Shown: one piece after another, positions 15,201-27,112 of the stretch
Numbering within the stretch: position 1 is the stretch's first letter
Layout: every line of letters begins with the position of its first letter
NCBI RefSeq assembly: GCF_016808095.1
Contig: NC_068971.1
Location: forward strand, 29,161,631-29,225,630
DNA from: Vigna angularis
Lineage: Eukaryota; Streptophyta; Magnoliopsida; Fabales; Fabaceae
Direction: 5' to 3'
DNA length: 64,000 nt
Made by a program: the position numbers and the translations under genes
Notes under the pieces: model-generated
What the model was told of the DNA's origin: nothing
Seen by the model: only the letters and a program-made list of their open reading frames with translations
The model's database searches: none

Positions 15201-16896
15201 TGTTGAATTGAGAAATTATCAGCTTGTTCGTGATAGGGAAAGGAGGATCTCTAAGCCAACCAAACGGTTTGGAGAGACAGATTTAATTTGCTATGCCTTG
15301 AATGTTGTTGAAGATCTTGAAAGCTCGGATGAATCGATAAGTTACAAGGAGGCTCTTAACAGTAGCGAACGACATCTTTGGCAGGGTGCTATGGAGGAAG
15401 AGCTTGAGGCTTTAAGAAAGAATAACACCTAGAGATTGGTGGATCTGCCAAAGGGTAAGAAGGTTGTAGGTTCAAAATGGATCTTCAAGAAAAAGGAAGC
15501 TATACCAGGGGGTGAGAAAGCAAGGTACAAAGCCAAACTTGTTGCCAAAGGCTTTACTCAGATCGAAGGTATAGATTATCATGAGATTTTTGCTCCTGTG
15601 GTGAAACATTGTTCGGTCAGAGTTCTAATGGATATAGTTACTCATCGCAATTTGCACCTAGAACAATTGGATGTAAGGATTGCGTTTCTGCATGGAGACT
15701 TGGAGGAAACCATTTATATGAAGCAATCGGAGGGATTTGCTTTGGATGATAGGGTGTGCCTGTTGTAGAAGTCTCTATATGGCTTGAAGCAAAGTCCAAG
15801 GAAATGGTACAGGAAATTTGATGATTTCCTGATAAAGCTAAACTTCAAACGGTGCAATTATGATGACTGCGTGTATACTCTGAACCGTGACAGTGAGGTA
15901 CTGTATCTTCTTCTATAAGTGGATGATATTCTCATTGCCAGCAATGATAGGTGCATGATTCATGAGTTGAAAGCAAAATTAGGTTGTGCTTTCGAGATGA
16001 AGGAGCTAGGGGAAGCAAGGAGGATGTTGGGCATTGACATAAAGAGAGATAAACTAGTGGGAAACTTGTTTCTGTCTCAAAAGAAATACTTGCAGAAGGT
16101 GATTTCAAGGTATCGGATGACTCAATCCAAACTTGTTGGCACACCGATCGGTCAACACTTGAAACTCACCAAAGAACAATGCCCGAAGACCAAGGATGAA
16201 AGGAGGAAGATGGAATCTGTTCCGTTTTCAAATGGGATTTGGAGCATCATGTATGGCATGGTCTGCACAAGACCTGACCTGGTGCATGGAGTAAGTGTTC
16301 TTAGTCGGTTTATGGTTGATCTTGGACAAATCCACTGGGAAGCGTTGAAGTGGATGCTTAGATACATAAGGGGGTCTCTTGATACTAGATTACTCTTCCA
16401 AAATAACTTTCAAGGTGGAGCTTATATTGAAGGTTTTGTTGATTCAGACTTTGCCGGGTGCATGGACACAAGGAAATCCCATTCGGGATATGTGTTTACA
16501 TTGTTCGGAACTGTTGTAAGCTGGAAGTCTACATTGCAATCAGTTGTTGCCCTTGCAACCACTGAAGTAGAATACTGTGCGCTTGCTGAAGGGGTAAAGG
16601 AGCCACTGTGGTTAAAAGGCTTGATTCGGGAATTGGGTATTGATCAAAAGTGTGTCCGGATTCATTGTGACAGTCAGAACACCATACATTTGGCCAACCA
16701 TCAGATTTACCATTCTAGAACAAAGCATATTGATGTCAAGCTGCATTTTGTCAGGAGCATTGTGAAATCCGGTGATGTCCAAATATGCAAAATTGCATCT
16801 GAAGACAACCCTACAAATATGCTGACTAAGTCGCTCGCTAAAGAGAAGTTTCGAAAGTGTTTGTCTAGGATTGGTTCTATATCATTCGTTCTGTAA
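12233..16896 (+). pseudogene. Copia pol remnant: protease, integrase, RT, RNase H
   Basis: The protease motif is MDSGCTYHM (about 12312). The integrase has WHLMMKHIS (HHCC region), LSIIDDFSRRVW and GTPQQNGLAERMNRT, interrupted by the nested LTR at 13030-14433. RT starts near 15436 ([27 protein letters not shown]). RNase H ends at 16896 (LTKSLAKEKF). In-frame stops lie near 12219, 12461, 12785, 14776, 14862, 14925, 15430, 15766 and 15916. The last replaces the tyrosine of the catalytic YVDD box (TAA then GTGGATGAT), so even a partial RT would be dead. Sense-strand order matches autonomous copia elements. Confidence 0.9.
13030..14433. mobile_element. Solo LTR nested in the copia integrase
   Basis: The insert begins TGATGAACAAATC, ends CTATTATCA, and is flanked by the 5-bp TSD TGGCA (13025-13029 and 14434-14438). 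Removing the insert and one TSD copy puts the integrase back in frame, which confirms the edges. The 1404-bp sequence has no pol coding and looks like one LTR, probably gypsy. Near 14084-14190 it holds several copies of a ccgctcagcggt/ccgctcaacggt palindrome-like motif. Confidence 0.88.
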
Positions 16897-16950
16897 TAGT
16901 GTACCTTTCGGTTTGTTCTTTCTTGTAATAGTCGAGTCTAGTTGGAGATT

Positions 16951-17287
16951 TGTAGATTAGGCTCTTCTATTACTCGTTTTTTGGTTTTGATCGCTCGGTC
17001 TCATTGTGACCGTTCAGTCGTTTGCTTTCGGTTCTGACTTTGGTTGTGCTGTTCGGTCTTTGCTGTACTCGGCCTATGTTCGACCTCTACTACTGATGAC
17101 CGCTCGGTCTTTCTGTTATGTGTGTTTCAGTCGCTTGGATTGGTTATATATTGTAGTCTGCCTTTGCGTTTCGAAAAAAATCAATCTCAAAGTATTATTT
17201 TGATCATTTTTATTTATGTCTCTTTCTTTCTTATTCTTTCTTCTTTGCATCTGGATTTTCTGTTCTCCGTTTAACGCGAACTCAACA
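16951..17287 (+). repeat. 3' LTR of the copia
   Basis: 337 bp, TGTAGATTAGG to CTCAACA. It is preceded by the weak purine tract agttggagatt instead of a strong polypurine tract. It has one copy of the 109-bp unit that is doubled in the 5' LTR. Confidence 0.92.
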
Positions 17288-17438
17288 TATTTATTGTACT
17301 ATGTGTATTCCAGGTGGTTTTTGCTAACGAAGAGTGATGCAGGGTTTGTTTTATTTTGTTCCCTTTAGCTATTAATTCATTTCACTTATAATTGTTCCAA
17401 ACATATTCACGTATACCATCATCAATGAATAAGTTGAT

Positions 17439-17445
<7 letters not shown>

Positions 17446-17525
<80 letters not shown>
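17446..17525. repeat. (AT)n microsatellite, ~80 bp
   Basis: An uninterrupted TA dinucleotide run. The flanking DNA (17293-17895) has no supported gene. Confidence 0.97.
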
Positions 17526-17526
<1 letters not shown>

Positions 17527-17899
17527 GTGAGACATAGTGGGATTATTGAAAAAGTCAATTATTACTGAATTGGAGCCAACATTTATGTCTGCCTTTGCTA
17601 GAAAATTTTAATGCAATAAATTTTGGGTATTGCAATTTGCCAATTTCTTTTATCAACTTTGTTATTTTTCACATCATGGTAAATTCATCCAAATCCCTAT
17701 GATTTCTATTTACATTTATACTTTATGACTTGCAGGTGTGTTGCACTTTGATCAAAGTTTGTTTCATGATGAACAATTTGAATAAACTGTTTTCTAATTT
17801 AGATGTAAAATTTAAATGTTTTTCTTTAGTATTAAGGTCTAAGAATTTGTAGTGTTGTGGTGACAAAGATCATATGTAAAAGATTATAAATATGTTATG

Positions 17900-20395
17900 T
17901 GTAACATCCCCAAAAATACAGTAATAAACCATACAATAGAAATAATTACAATTAGTAATATATCAGTTCAGTCTTACATTAAAGAAAACGTGCGGTTCTG
18001 ACCAAACGCACATAAACAATAAGAGTTCAAATTAAACTATACGATCAGTACAAGTCTGACCGAACGGTTTACAAAAGGAATTACCGAACGGTCAATCTTA
18101 ACAAAAGGGAGGGTGATCTAACGACCACCATACACTAACTAAACTATACTACTAACCGAACGTTCTACGGTTCGACCTTAACTTCAACTTCTACGAGATT
18201 CTCTTCCTCCAAATTTCCTTCTTCCAGCGCCTCTTCCAGTAGTGCGTCTCCTTCTGCTCACATCCACACGGATGATCATTGCAACGACAAGACGAACGTA
18301 CAAGACCAGACAACACAAGGAAAACATAGGGTAAGCTTATGTAATTTAATTCAGTTACAAATCATACAATTCATACATCAACACACAGATAAAGTTAATA
18401 ATACGCTTCAAGCAAGGCCTACTACTAGACCGACCGTCTAGACTGTATGAAACCTGTGTAGCTACGACGTTCGTGCACCCGGGTGGTGTAGTAACTGGAA
18501 TACTCTCATCAGCTGCCACCCGAAGTTAGCCCTATCTGTCCAAAGTACCCCTAAGGACTAGGACCTCCTGTCGTTCCCACACATGTCCTACTCTCCTCTA
18601 CGTGAAGACGAGTACCCACGGAACATCAGGATGAATCGACAGCTTAGCATTACCATAGTCATACTTTACCACATTCAAATATTCATCCAAGAGTCGTTCC
18701 TCCCCGGAACGCTCGTTCAAAATCCACAACCTTTCCATATCACATTTTCTTCATCTTTCACTAATACATATCTCATTTAATCACCTCGTACAAGGATTCA
18801 TGAGGATTTCAAATAACGAACGTTCAACCCGAACTTAAAACTGGGCCGAACACATAGAGCGAGACCGAGAGACCTTCAAATTTGAGAATGGATTTAGACC
18901 AAGGGTTGACATCGGGTTTTGAGAAGGATAGCGAGCGCAATAATATATTCCAAGAAACGAATGGAACGAACGTCGATTTCAACGTTGAGCCAGTTAGAGG
19001 AACCGACTCTTGAGAACTCTATCTGAACATCCAAAGACTAGACCAAGGACGAGGACTCCAGAGTGAAACCAATGAATAATAATATTTCAAGGTAAAAAAA
19101 TAATACTTAGAATTGTCTCATAAGAAGAACCGAACGCTTGTGAATACTTAGTTTAGTTGAGTTTAGTATCAAGAATCCAAGTGACAGTCAAAGACTAGAC
19201 ACTATAGTGACCGAACCCTAGAGGGCTTGAACGAACGCTCATATAAAGAATTTAGCTTAAGGAGATAGAACAAGTGCCAAGTGTGAGACCAAACACTTGC
19301 TTAAGCCGAACACTTGGTATAAGACCAGGTGCTACTAACGGATATAAAAGAAGATGGATAATTATGCCAAGACATTATTGAAGTATTATTTAAGAATACT
19401 AAAATATTTCATAGCAGGATATCAAGATTGGACTATGCTTGGCCGAACGCTCAAGCACAGAAGTTCGAAGTGTAGGTGCTCGTCCTCCACTAGGATTCTT
19501 CCCAAATGAAAGAATCCACTACTAACCAAATTCACTATGAAACCGAACGGTTAAAGACCGTTCAATAACGAACGTTACTTTCTTAGGGGAAAATTTCTTA
19601 TCAGAATTAATACTATTCAAATTCAGTTCTTAACATATAGTTTCACACCTTTATACATTCATACCATAATCAATGTTTCATATCTCATGCCACCAAATCA
19701 TAGAATTTTCATACATTTCATGCATCATAACATAGCAAAATCATTTTTCATATCAAATCAAGTCAACGAACGTTCATGCAATACATAGTCATATAAATTA
19801 AATTAATAAGCTTCCCTTACCTCTTAAAGGTGGTCGAACATTCTCAGATATGGGCTAGGGTTCTCCTTCTAACAGAGGTCTCAACGTTCTACAACACGTT
19901 CTACAAACTATAACCAACATAGACCAGACAAATACTCAGAATGATAGATTCAGCTCATGCAACCAAGAATCTGGGTTTGCATGTTACGGAAAAGGCACGA
20001 ATGGAGGAAAGATGAACTTACCAGTTCAAAATATTAAACTAATCGGTTCAAATGATCGTCCTCTACGCCGAAAGTGTAGAACTGGTGCCTGAAGGATGAT
20101 ATGAGAAGAGAAAGAGTGAGTTTTGGTATAGAGAAGGGAGAGCTGTATAGAGAGAAGGAGGAGAAATGGAAGATCAGATTTTTGGAGAAGAAGAGTGCAT
20201 GCAGAGAGTGACGTGGATTTCAGAAAAATCAGTTTTGTTTAAAAACGAAAGTCCGCTCTCCTGCTGACACCTGCATTCCACTATCTGATTTTCGGATCCT
20301 TGTTTCTTGACACCTGGCGTCCGTGCAGAGGGTTTTGGGTGCGTTTTAATGACTCTGACAGGAGGGGTTTGGATGCGTTTTTTCGAGGTCTGACA
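17900..20395 (-). mobile_element. Large solo LTR (2.5 kb), probably gypsy
   Basis: The sequence begins TGTAACATCCCC, ends GAGGTCTGACA, and is flanked by the 5-bp TSD TTATG (17895-17899 and 20396-20400). It has no pol coding. Plant LTRs commonly end GGGGATGTTACA, so the element most likely reads on the minus strand (TGTCAGACC... to ...GATGTTACA). It is unusually rich in short CCGAACG / CGAACGTTC motifs. It could also be a non-autonomous element with unrecognised internal sequence. Confidence 0.75.
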
Positions 20396-20540
20396 TTATG
20401 CAATAATATTTTATATTTATTGTTCATGTGTGTCTCTCCAATAAAAATGTCAACGATTACATTAAAATGTACATGTTAGTATTTTTTAGAAATTGCTATT
20501 GGGTACAGAGGTCAAATCACCTATAAATTTTTGATCATAA

Positions 20541-20725
20541 AATTATATACAGATAAATTCATATGTAATTATATACAGATAAATTTGTATGTAATTATAT
20601 ACGGTTTTTAAATACGGATTTTTCTATATGTAATTACATATGGATTTTTTTGTATGTAGTACTAATTTACATACGAATTTTTAAGCTTTTTGGACGCATG
20701 TAACTGCGATTTTTTTTGTGGTGTA
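20541..20725. repeat. Short tandem-like AT repeats ending in a transposon-like terminus
   Basis: Variants of tatatacagataaatt(c/t)(a/g)tatgtaat recur at about 20548, 20576 and 20600, and related tacatatggattttt / acatacgaattttt follow. The block ends tttttttgtggtgtaag near 20725, which resembles the end of a CACTA-type or related DNA element with subterminal repeats. No matching other end was found. Confidence 0.35.
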
Positions 20726-20734
20726 AGAAAATTT

Positions 20735-21300
20735 CATTTGAGATAATCAATTATCAACTTATAATAATTGATTATCAATAATCAATTATGACTTGCCATA
20801 ATTGATTATCACCAACAATTATGATAACTTTTTAAGCAAGTTTTATACCATTGTGCATTCATTAAATGCATAATCACACGTTAATTAGCTGACAATAGAT
20901 TTTTGGAGGTATCCTTGAGTATAAGATCTCTAAAAATTGGATTTAGACTCTTATTGTAAAATACGAAATAAGTTTATTTCGAAAATCTTATTTGTTTAAC
21001 TGTGTGCTTTGATAAGTGTGTTTTAGGATTTGTGTAACTCTTGTACTTTGGTTTTGAGAACTTGATGTTGACATAGAGCGAGAACTTTCACACGAGTTGT
21101 GATTAGTGTTGTTGTTATTGTTGAGTAAAAGATTGTCATCCTTTATGAAGATTCAAAGGAGGTGTTCGTCCTTTGTGAAGATTTAAAAGAAGTGTTCATC
21201 ATTCGAGAAACATTCAGAGGAGATATTGATCCCTTATGGGTTTTCAGGGGAAGTGAATTTCATCTCTCTTGAAAGATTACTTCAAACTATAGGGAAGTTT
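20735..21300 (+). repeat. LTR-like fragment with repeated ataattgattatca motifs
   Basis: About 20740-20820 holds several variants of taatcaattatca / ataattgattatca, as in the copia LTR at 8121-9239. About 21120-21260 repeats the gattcaaaggaggtgttc(g/a)tcctttgtgaag unit. These features resemble the sense orientation of the same LTR class. Neither end is defined. Confidence 0.4.
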
Positions 21301-22137
21301 GATTGAGATAGACCCAATAAAATTAATATTAAATTTTCTAAAACAAAAAATTCTGAAAAGTAATACGTTTTAAATGCCTTCTGTGTATTGAGTTTTAGTT
21401 TTATATTAATGGTGCATTGGTTTACTTTTTTCATTATAGATATTTTTTCATGTGTGCGATGAATTTTTATCATGACATTGTTATAGTCTTTCCATATTTT
21501 TCCGTTCTTTTTCTTTTTTTTAATAAAATCTTCGTTATAATATGGTAGTGATGCGGAGCTCTTATTTAATTTTATGTTTAATACATTTAAATTAAAATCT
21601 TTACACATTGTTAGTCTAACTAAAAAACTCAAAAAACAATCTTTATACATTTCTTAATCATGTAACCCATTCTCAAACACATTACTATTGATTTCTCAAC
21701 TCACTTCATATTTTAAAATATATTTATATTTATGATACGGATTTTAACCATTTTAGAAAAGTTGTACCAAGGTATAACAATATTGTTGAGGTTGTAGAAG
21801 AAACAGAATAATTTATTTATAAACGCTAATTAATAGGAGGAATTGTGACTATTATAAGGAAACAAAGACAGGTGAAATGTGACAATAAAATAATCAGATG
21901 AAAAAAAATATTTATTTCAAACGAAGATATTTTTAACGAAATATAAAACAAACATTATAATAATAATAATAATTATTATTATTATATTATTATTATTATT
22001 ATTATAGAAATAGATATAAGGTTAGGTCCGAAAAGTAAATGAAAGAAAATATTAAAATTGCTGCATTAATGATTTAGAAGATTCATTGACACCTTTTTAA
22101 GCAAAGCATGACCTAATTTCGAACATCCACTAGTACA
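21301..22137. other. AT-rich intergenic DNA with a trinucleotide repeat
   Basis: No gene supported. About 21955-22007 is an (ATA)n/(TTA)n microsatellite that changes orientation in the middle and so forms a potential hairpin. Confidence 0.6.
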
Positions 22138-23473
22138 GGAGTAGGATATAGCACCGGTTAAAATTGATTATAGGCACCGGTTCTGCAATTCATAACCAGA
22201 CGAGTTAAAAAAGTATAGATTTTATGCCTCAAAAGTGGTAAGATTATGTCCCGAAATTTAGGATAACCGAGGTCGTAACCCTTTTTTTTTTTTAATTTAA
22301 GTAACCCAGTTCAGTTCAAGCAGTTCAGTTCAAGCAGGAGGAAGGAGGATTTGGTGACCGAAATTCAAAAAATGCAACTGCAGAACCCAGAAGCGCAACC
22401 CATAACCCAGAACAACAACCTGCAACCCAAAACAACAATCCAGAATCACCATAACAGCAACCCAAAACTCAAATCGTGCCTCCATGATTCAATCTTCTCC
22501 ACCCCAACCTGCACACAGAACCCAGAAACTCAAAAATCGGAGAAACGAAGATCAAATCACAGAAACTCAAACGGTAGGAGAGAAAACAGAGATGGTGAAG
22601 GAGATCGAGAAATTGTCGCTGCCGCCGCGTCCTCGTCATCCCCGCGTCCACCATCCTTTCTCTCTCGCTGGAAACCACCGATCTCGCGGCTGTGCTGGCT
22701 GTGTGGGTGTCGTCGTCGCGACGGGATCTAGACTCAAGGACGTTGGGGTCGTTGTTGCACTCGGAGCAGAGGATGACTGAACGAGAACGAGCTGGACGAC
22801 GCGAGAAAGCGATGGAGGGAGTGGGAGGGAGGGAGTCAGATCTGGAGGAAGAAGGAAAGGAGGGAGAGCGAGGGAGCGAGGGTGGGTTGCAGATCTGGAG
22901 GAGGAAGAGCGAGGGAGCGAGGGTGGGTTGCAGATCTGGAGGAGGGAGAGCGAGGGAGCGAGGGTGGGTTGCATATCTGGAGGAGGGAGAGCGAGGGAGC
23001 GAGGGTGGGTTGCAGATCTGGAGGACGGAGAGCGAGAGAGCGAGGGTGGGTTGCAGATCTGAGGAGGAAGAACGAAATTAAAGTTTACGTTTTTTTGCTT
23101 AAGTGTGTGCTGCACATATGACTCGGTTCTCTCTGCCCGAAACAATACATGCATAGGTCTCGGTTCTAGTCCTTACCGAAACATATAGTCCTAAAAAAAA
23201 ATAAAAAAAAAATATAAAATGACTATAAACCTCGGTTTCCGTTTAAACCGAGGCATAAACACTATTTCGTACTGGTTCTGATGGGACATGTGGGTTTTTA
23301 GGCTTCGGTCGGTGCTTTAACCGAGGTAATATGACTTATATGCTTCGGTTGATTTTGAACCGAGACATATAAGTTTGCTTAAACTAAAAAAATGTCACCG
23401 TATTTTAATAGGCTTCGGTTTCACCTAAACCGGTGCCTATAACGCGAGTTTAAAACCAGTTTTTTTACTAGTG
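22138..23473. mobile_element. Non-autonomous CACTA (En/Spm) element with GC-rich core
   Basis: Ends are CACTAGTACAGG at 22138 and ...TTTTTACTAGTG ending at 23473, with the 3-bp TSD ATC (22135-22137 and 23474-23476). Subterminal regions carry repeated motifs of the CTTCGGTT...AACCGAGG(C/T) type, where the CACTA transposase is expected to bind. The 1336-bp element has no transposase. Its core (about 22330-23080) is GC-rich, unlike the neighbourhood, and holds a 41-bp tandem array. It may include captured host sequence. The open frames in the core are not convincing proteins. Confidence 0.88.
22864..23068. repeat. Five copies of a 41-bp purine-rich tandem repeat
   Basis: The unit starts gagagcgagggagcgagggt and continues through gggttgcagatctggaggagg. 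The phase marker ggtggg falls at 22881, 22922, 22963, 23004 and 23045, exactly 41 apart. Because 41 is not a multiple of three, a frame through the array reads the unit in successive phases. This explains the long Arg/Gly- and Pro/Ser-rich frames on both strands. Confidence 0.93.
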
Positions 23474-24312
23474 ATCTTAACTTAGTTGTGTCCCGACAAC
23501 ATGCACCAAACTAGTTTCTTTGACGGTTTAGTTTTCGCTAATTGAAAAACAATTAATTGTTAAATAATATATTACTATTTTAATTATATATTTTTACAAC
23601 ATAAAATAAAATAATAATATATATTATTATACAATTAATAAAAGGAGTTATAAGGTGAGTGTTTTTTCATCGATTTTAAAAACACGGTATATTACTTAAC
23701 TAAGTATTATGTTTTTTTAAGTTAAATATTTTATTAATAAATGCTCTGTAATAATTTATTTTATAAAGAGATACTGGACTGTTGGGAAAAGTGCTTATAA
23801 AAGACCTTAAATAAAAATAAGAAATAGTAAAAACTGAATTATACATTTATAAATGGAACAGAGAAGGATCTCCCCTGAAAATGACTTTCAAAGATTCTAT
23901 ACTGTAGTGAAGATAAAAAGGGAAAAGTCTATTAAATCAATTCTTTTGGGCTCTCATTATCTTGACATTCTTTCGTAGAAGTCATGTCAAATAACATTTT
24001 TTTTCCTAATTAAAAATAAATATCTAATAATTTTCATTCTAAACTAATTATAATTTTATTTTCATTTTAAGTAATAATATAATGACACATATTTATATTT
24101 ATTTGACATAAATTAAAAATAAAATAAAATAATTATAAAAAAATAAATTTTGTATTTGAATATAAATCAAAATTTAGAAAATAAATATAAAAAATTTATG
24201 TACGTAAAACATATTTCTCATTATTTTACTTTTTATTTAACATAGAAAACACTTACGTAAATTATTGTAAAAGTTAAAGATAAATTATGAATATAGAACC
24301 AAGACGAATGAT
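23474..24312. other. AT-rich spacer between two CACTA elements
   Basis: No gene, repeat array or RNA seen. The sequence is AT-rich throughout. Confidence 0.6.
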
Positions 24313-24947
24313 CACTAGTGCAAGAAAGCAACAGCGGTTGTTTTTGGCAATACGCTTTGGTTTTCGAACCGAAGTCTATACTGACGAGATAAAAATGTGA
24401 GAAATTTTTGGCTTCGGTTCCAATCGAGGTAATATCTCAATGGATACTACTTCGGTTTTTCTGCACCGGAAGTAGTAAGGAAGAAAAAAAAAGGAGGAGA
24501 GAAATTATTACCTCAGTTCAACTAAGGTAATAACGTGGGCCTATGGCAGTGGTTCAAGCTAAAACCGTTGCCAAAGCCCTTTATATTTTTTTAATAAATC
24601 ATGTGCACCCTATGGCACCGATTATGGTTGAATGGAGGCCATAGACAAACTTTCTACCTTAGTTTTGGCCACAACCGAGGCCTATTCTCTTGGAATTTTT
24701 TTAATAGCAGGTCTGTTTTTGTGATATCCACTATCACAAAAACATAGTTGATTACTATAAAACAACATGTGATAATGTATTATAAATCCTAATAACTATG
24801 AACTATTGTATAATCTAATTAAATGTTTTGCAAGTATCTTCCTTAGGAATGTAAGTGGCTTCTCAGGAAGTGGAGTAGGAGTCTTGAATCTCTACACAAG
24901 ACACATGATATTAATTAGTGTATATGAATTCCAAATGATGGATAAAA

Positions 24948-26372
24948 TCAAAATTCATTAAATTTAAATATTATCGTTTCCCATCCACTTCTAATATGGG
25001 CACGAATAGTGTGTGTCATCCAATACATTACGTAGTATCCACACTCATATGACCTACTTTTTCTGTGACACTACAATATATCATCACAGTTGTAAAAAGT
25101 TAGTGAAATCATTAAAACAAAACAACTATAAGAAAGTATGGCTTTACCATATGTCAAACCTTGAGAACCAACCATGCAAGCTTTTTACCGTTAGCAGTTG
25201 ATCTCCCAAGCAACATCATATGTGCTGCAATGGAACTATTAAAAACAAAAGTCTTTAGCATTCATTTATATAACAAAGAAAGTCCAAACATTGAGGTTCT
25301 TACCAATCAACTACTTGTCTGAGATGTTTGGGAGGAGACTTATGCAATGAGCAGAACCACACAACATAGCTCTCTGGTATGGAAAGAATAAGTAGTTACT
25401 AATGGCGCTTGAAATTGATAATAACTTAATTGTTATATATTAAAATCACAGATGATACTTTGAAGTTAACAAACTCCAGTTACCCATATATATAAGGGAT
25501 AAAGAATATCTCATTCTCACTTCCAAATCTACTGGTGAGGTATGTCTAGATGTCATCAAATTTATTGCTTCGTGAGTGACTTGGGGATGAATGAACCCAT
25601 GGACACCACTGTACCCCAAGTTGTTACTAACACCAAACATATACCTGAAATCAAAAATTATATTTTATATAAGTATACTTGATATATAAATCAATTTTAT
25701 CTACATAATTGCTCATAGACTTACATCATCCATAACTGAATTAATGTAATATTCAACTCTTCTCTTCCCGACGCAAGCTCCTTGACATCTTGACTATGCA
25801 GGTATATTGGGACCTTAGAGCCTCTCCCAAATACATTAGGATCATATTCAACCTTCATAGGCTCATTTCCAGTGATGTCAAAAAGCTAGTGCAATGCACC
25901 AAGAGGATCGTCTTTAGATAAAGGAATCTTCTCTTGTCCATGCGTCTGTTGTTACATGGAAAAATAGGATAAGTTTTGACATCAATAACATGTAAACTTT
26001 AAAATTAAGAAGTGTAAAGTAGGAGTTTATAACAGGGGTCAGAAACATAACCAACCAAGTGTTTAGACCAAGCGATAAAAGACTGAAATGCTTGTGCCAC
26101 AGTGAAAATCTCATCTATGGGCAGAGGAACTTAGGCATCTAGTATGATAATGTCGTCTACTAAGACCTTAACCTCATCCTCTGATAGCTCCATATCATGA
26201 ACAATAGTCGTTGCCTGAACATTGTTCCACGAGCTACCAGCATCGTCCATGTACCATCTAAAACGTATAGCAGACATGGACTAGCATCGTCCATGTCGTC
26301 CCGTGGGACGACTGGTGCTAAACAACTTCCTTTCCCGCTTCTCTCTGTCATAGTAAATTTTAGATTATACAA
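24948..26372 (-). pseudogene. CACTA-associated Ulp1-like (C48) peptidase remnant
   Basis: Going down the minus strand: about 26160-26372 has CLLYVLDGTWTMLVARGTMF, like the small domain that precedes the peptidase in plant CACTA proteins. About 26000-26090 includes an AF.SF..W.KHLV-like segment. About 25580-25640 reads HGFIHPQ. About 25311-25365 reads VWFCSLHKSPPKHLRQVV. 25046-24948 reads ECGYYVMYWMTHTIRAHIRS and ends at a TGA. The Cys of ECGYYVM is at the position of the catalytic cysteine of C48 peptidases. Frames are interrupted or intron-separated, so an active enzyme is unlikely. Confidence 0.7.
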
Positions 26373-26474
26373 ATAATAAATTATTCAACAAATTTTTTTA
26401 TTAATTTTACTTGTGGGAGACTTAACATGTTCCTGTACAGAGGATGGCTGCGGGCGCATCCCATAACTCTCAAA

Positions 26475-26690
26475 CTACTGCTGGAACTGACACATAACTC
26501 TGTCAGTCACTTCTGTAGTGACTTCATCATACAATTTCGCCCTAAGCTTTTTTGAGATCTCTTGCTTTAGCCTCTGTTCATAATCTTCGTTGTATGTATA
26601 TGAAGTCTGACGCAAATAACTCCCAAAATAATCTTTAACTCCTACTCCAATACCAGCAACATGCACTCGTCTAGGGTGCTCATGTCGTCC
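26475..26690 (-). pseudogene. Ptta/En-Spm-type transposase C-terminal fragment
   Basis: The frame reads HVAGIGVGVKDYFG, then a charged helix-like stretch (YEQRLKQEISKKLRAKLYDE). This pattern is found in plant Ptta/En-Spm transposase proteins just before their glutamine-rich C-terminal part. It is in a different frame from the upstream remnant, so a frameshift or deletion lies between them. Confidence 0.6.
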
Positions 26691-27112
26691 AATTGTAGTG
26701 GTAAGAATATCCTAGCGACCCTCAGCACGCACATTGTCTCATACACATGAGCTTTGGCAAAAAAATTTGCGCCAACATCGCGGATCATGTCCTCTAATTT
26801 GTCTTCATTCGGTCGATTTTCTTCCATGATGGAATCAATAACATTTTCAGTTTGGGAGACAGTCCGAAAGTGTATTTCTTCGTCGTGCCATGTCCATGTT
26901 GTATAGCATTATAGGAAACCATCACAGATAAGATGTTCCCTAATTTGGGTTGTGTTTAACTTTCTCTCATTCAAACAGTTGATACAAGGACATCTAAACT
27001 TCACTTCATCATCACTTCTACACTCATTAAGTTGCGTAAATTGTATAAATTCTTCTACCCCTCTCTCGTAATCAGCACTAATGCGTGGTAAATTAATCCA
27101 ATTTCGATCCAT
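26642..27112 (-). pseudogene. CACTA transposase N-terminus (transposase-associated domain)
   Basis: Read from an ATG at 27112, the frame begins MDRNWINLPRISADYERGV and contains the Cys pairs CPCINC and REHLICDGFL, the signature of the plant transposase-associated domain (Pfam Transpos_assoc). A single TAA near 26909 interrupts it; the frame then continues CYTTWTWHDEE and EDKLEDMIRDVG. Family proteins continue into the TNP2 catalytic core, but here the frame jumps directly to C-terminal-type sequence near 26690, showing an internal deletion. Confidence 0.8.

Larger units (their letters stand above)
10981..17287 (+). mobile_element. Ty1-copia retrotransposon, complete boundaries, decayed coding region
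   Basis: Two LTRs (10981-11426 and 16951-17287) begin TGTAGATTAGGC and end CAACA. The element is flanked by the 5-bp TSD TATTT (10976-10980 and 17288-17292). Gag, protease, integrase, RT and RNase H follow in the copia order. The pol region keeps essentially one frame after the ~12100 frameshift, but is broken by about nine in-frame stops and a 1404-bp solo LTR in the integrase. LTR divergence and the stops show an old insertion. Most stops fit a CAG, CGA or TGG codon changed by C-to-T or G-to-A, as expected for methylated plant repeats. Confidence 0.93.

Noticed and set aside
18583..18780. 65-codon open frame
   Set aside because: It lies inside the solo LTR 17900-20395, has no motif, and is best explained by chance.
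22636..23154. 172-codon minus-strand Pro/Ser/Leu-rich frame opposite a Gly/Arg/Glu-rich frame
   Set aside because: Both arise from the 41-bp tandem repeat in the CACTA core. Open frames on both strands follow from composition.
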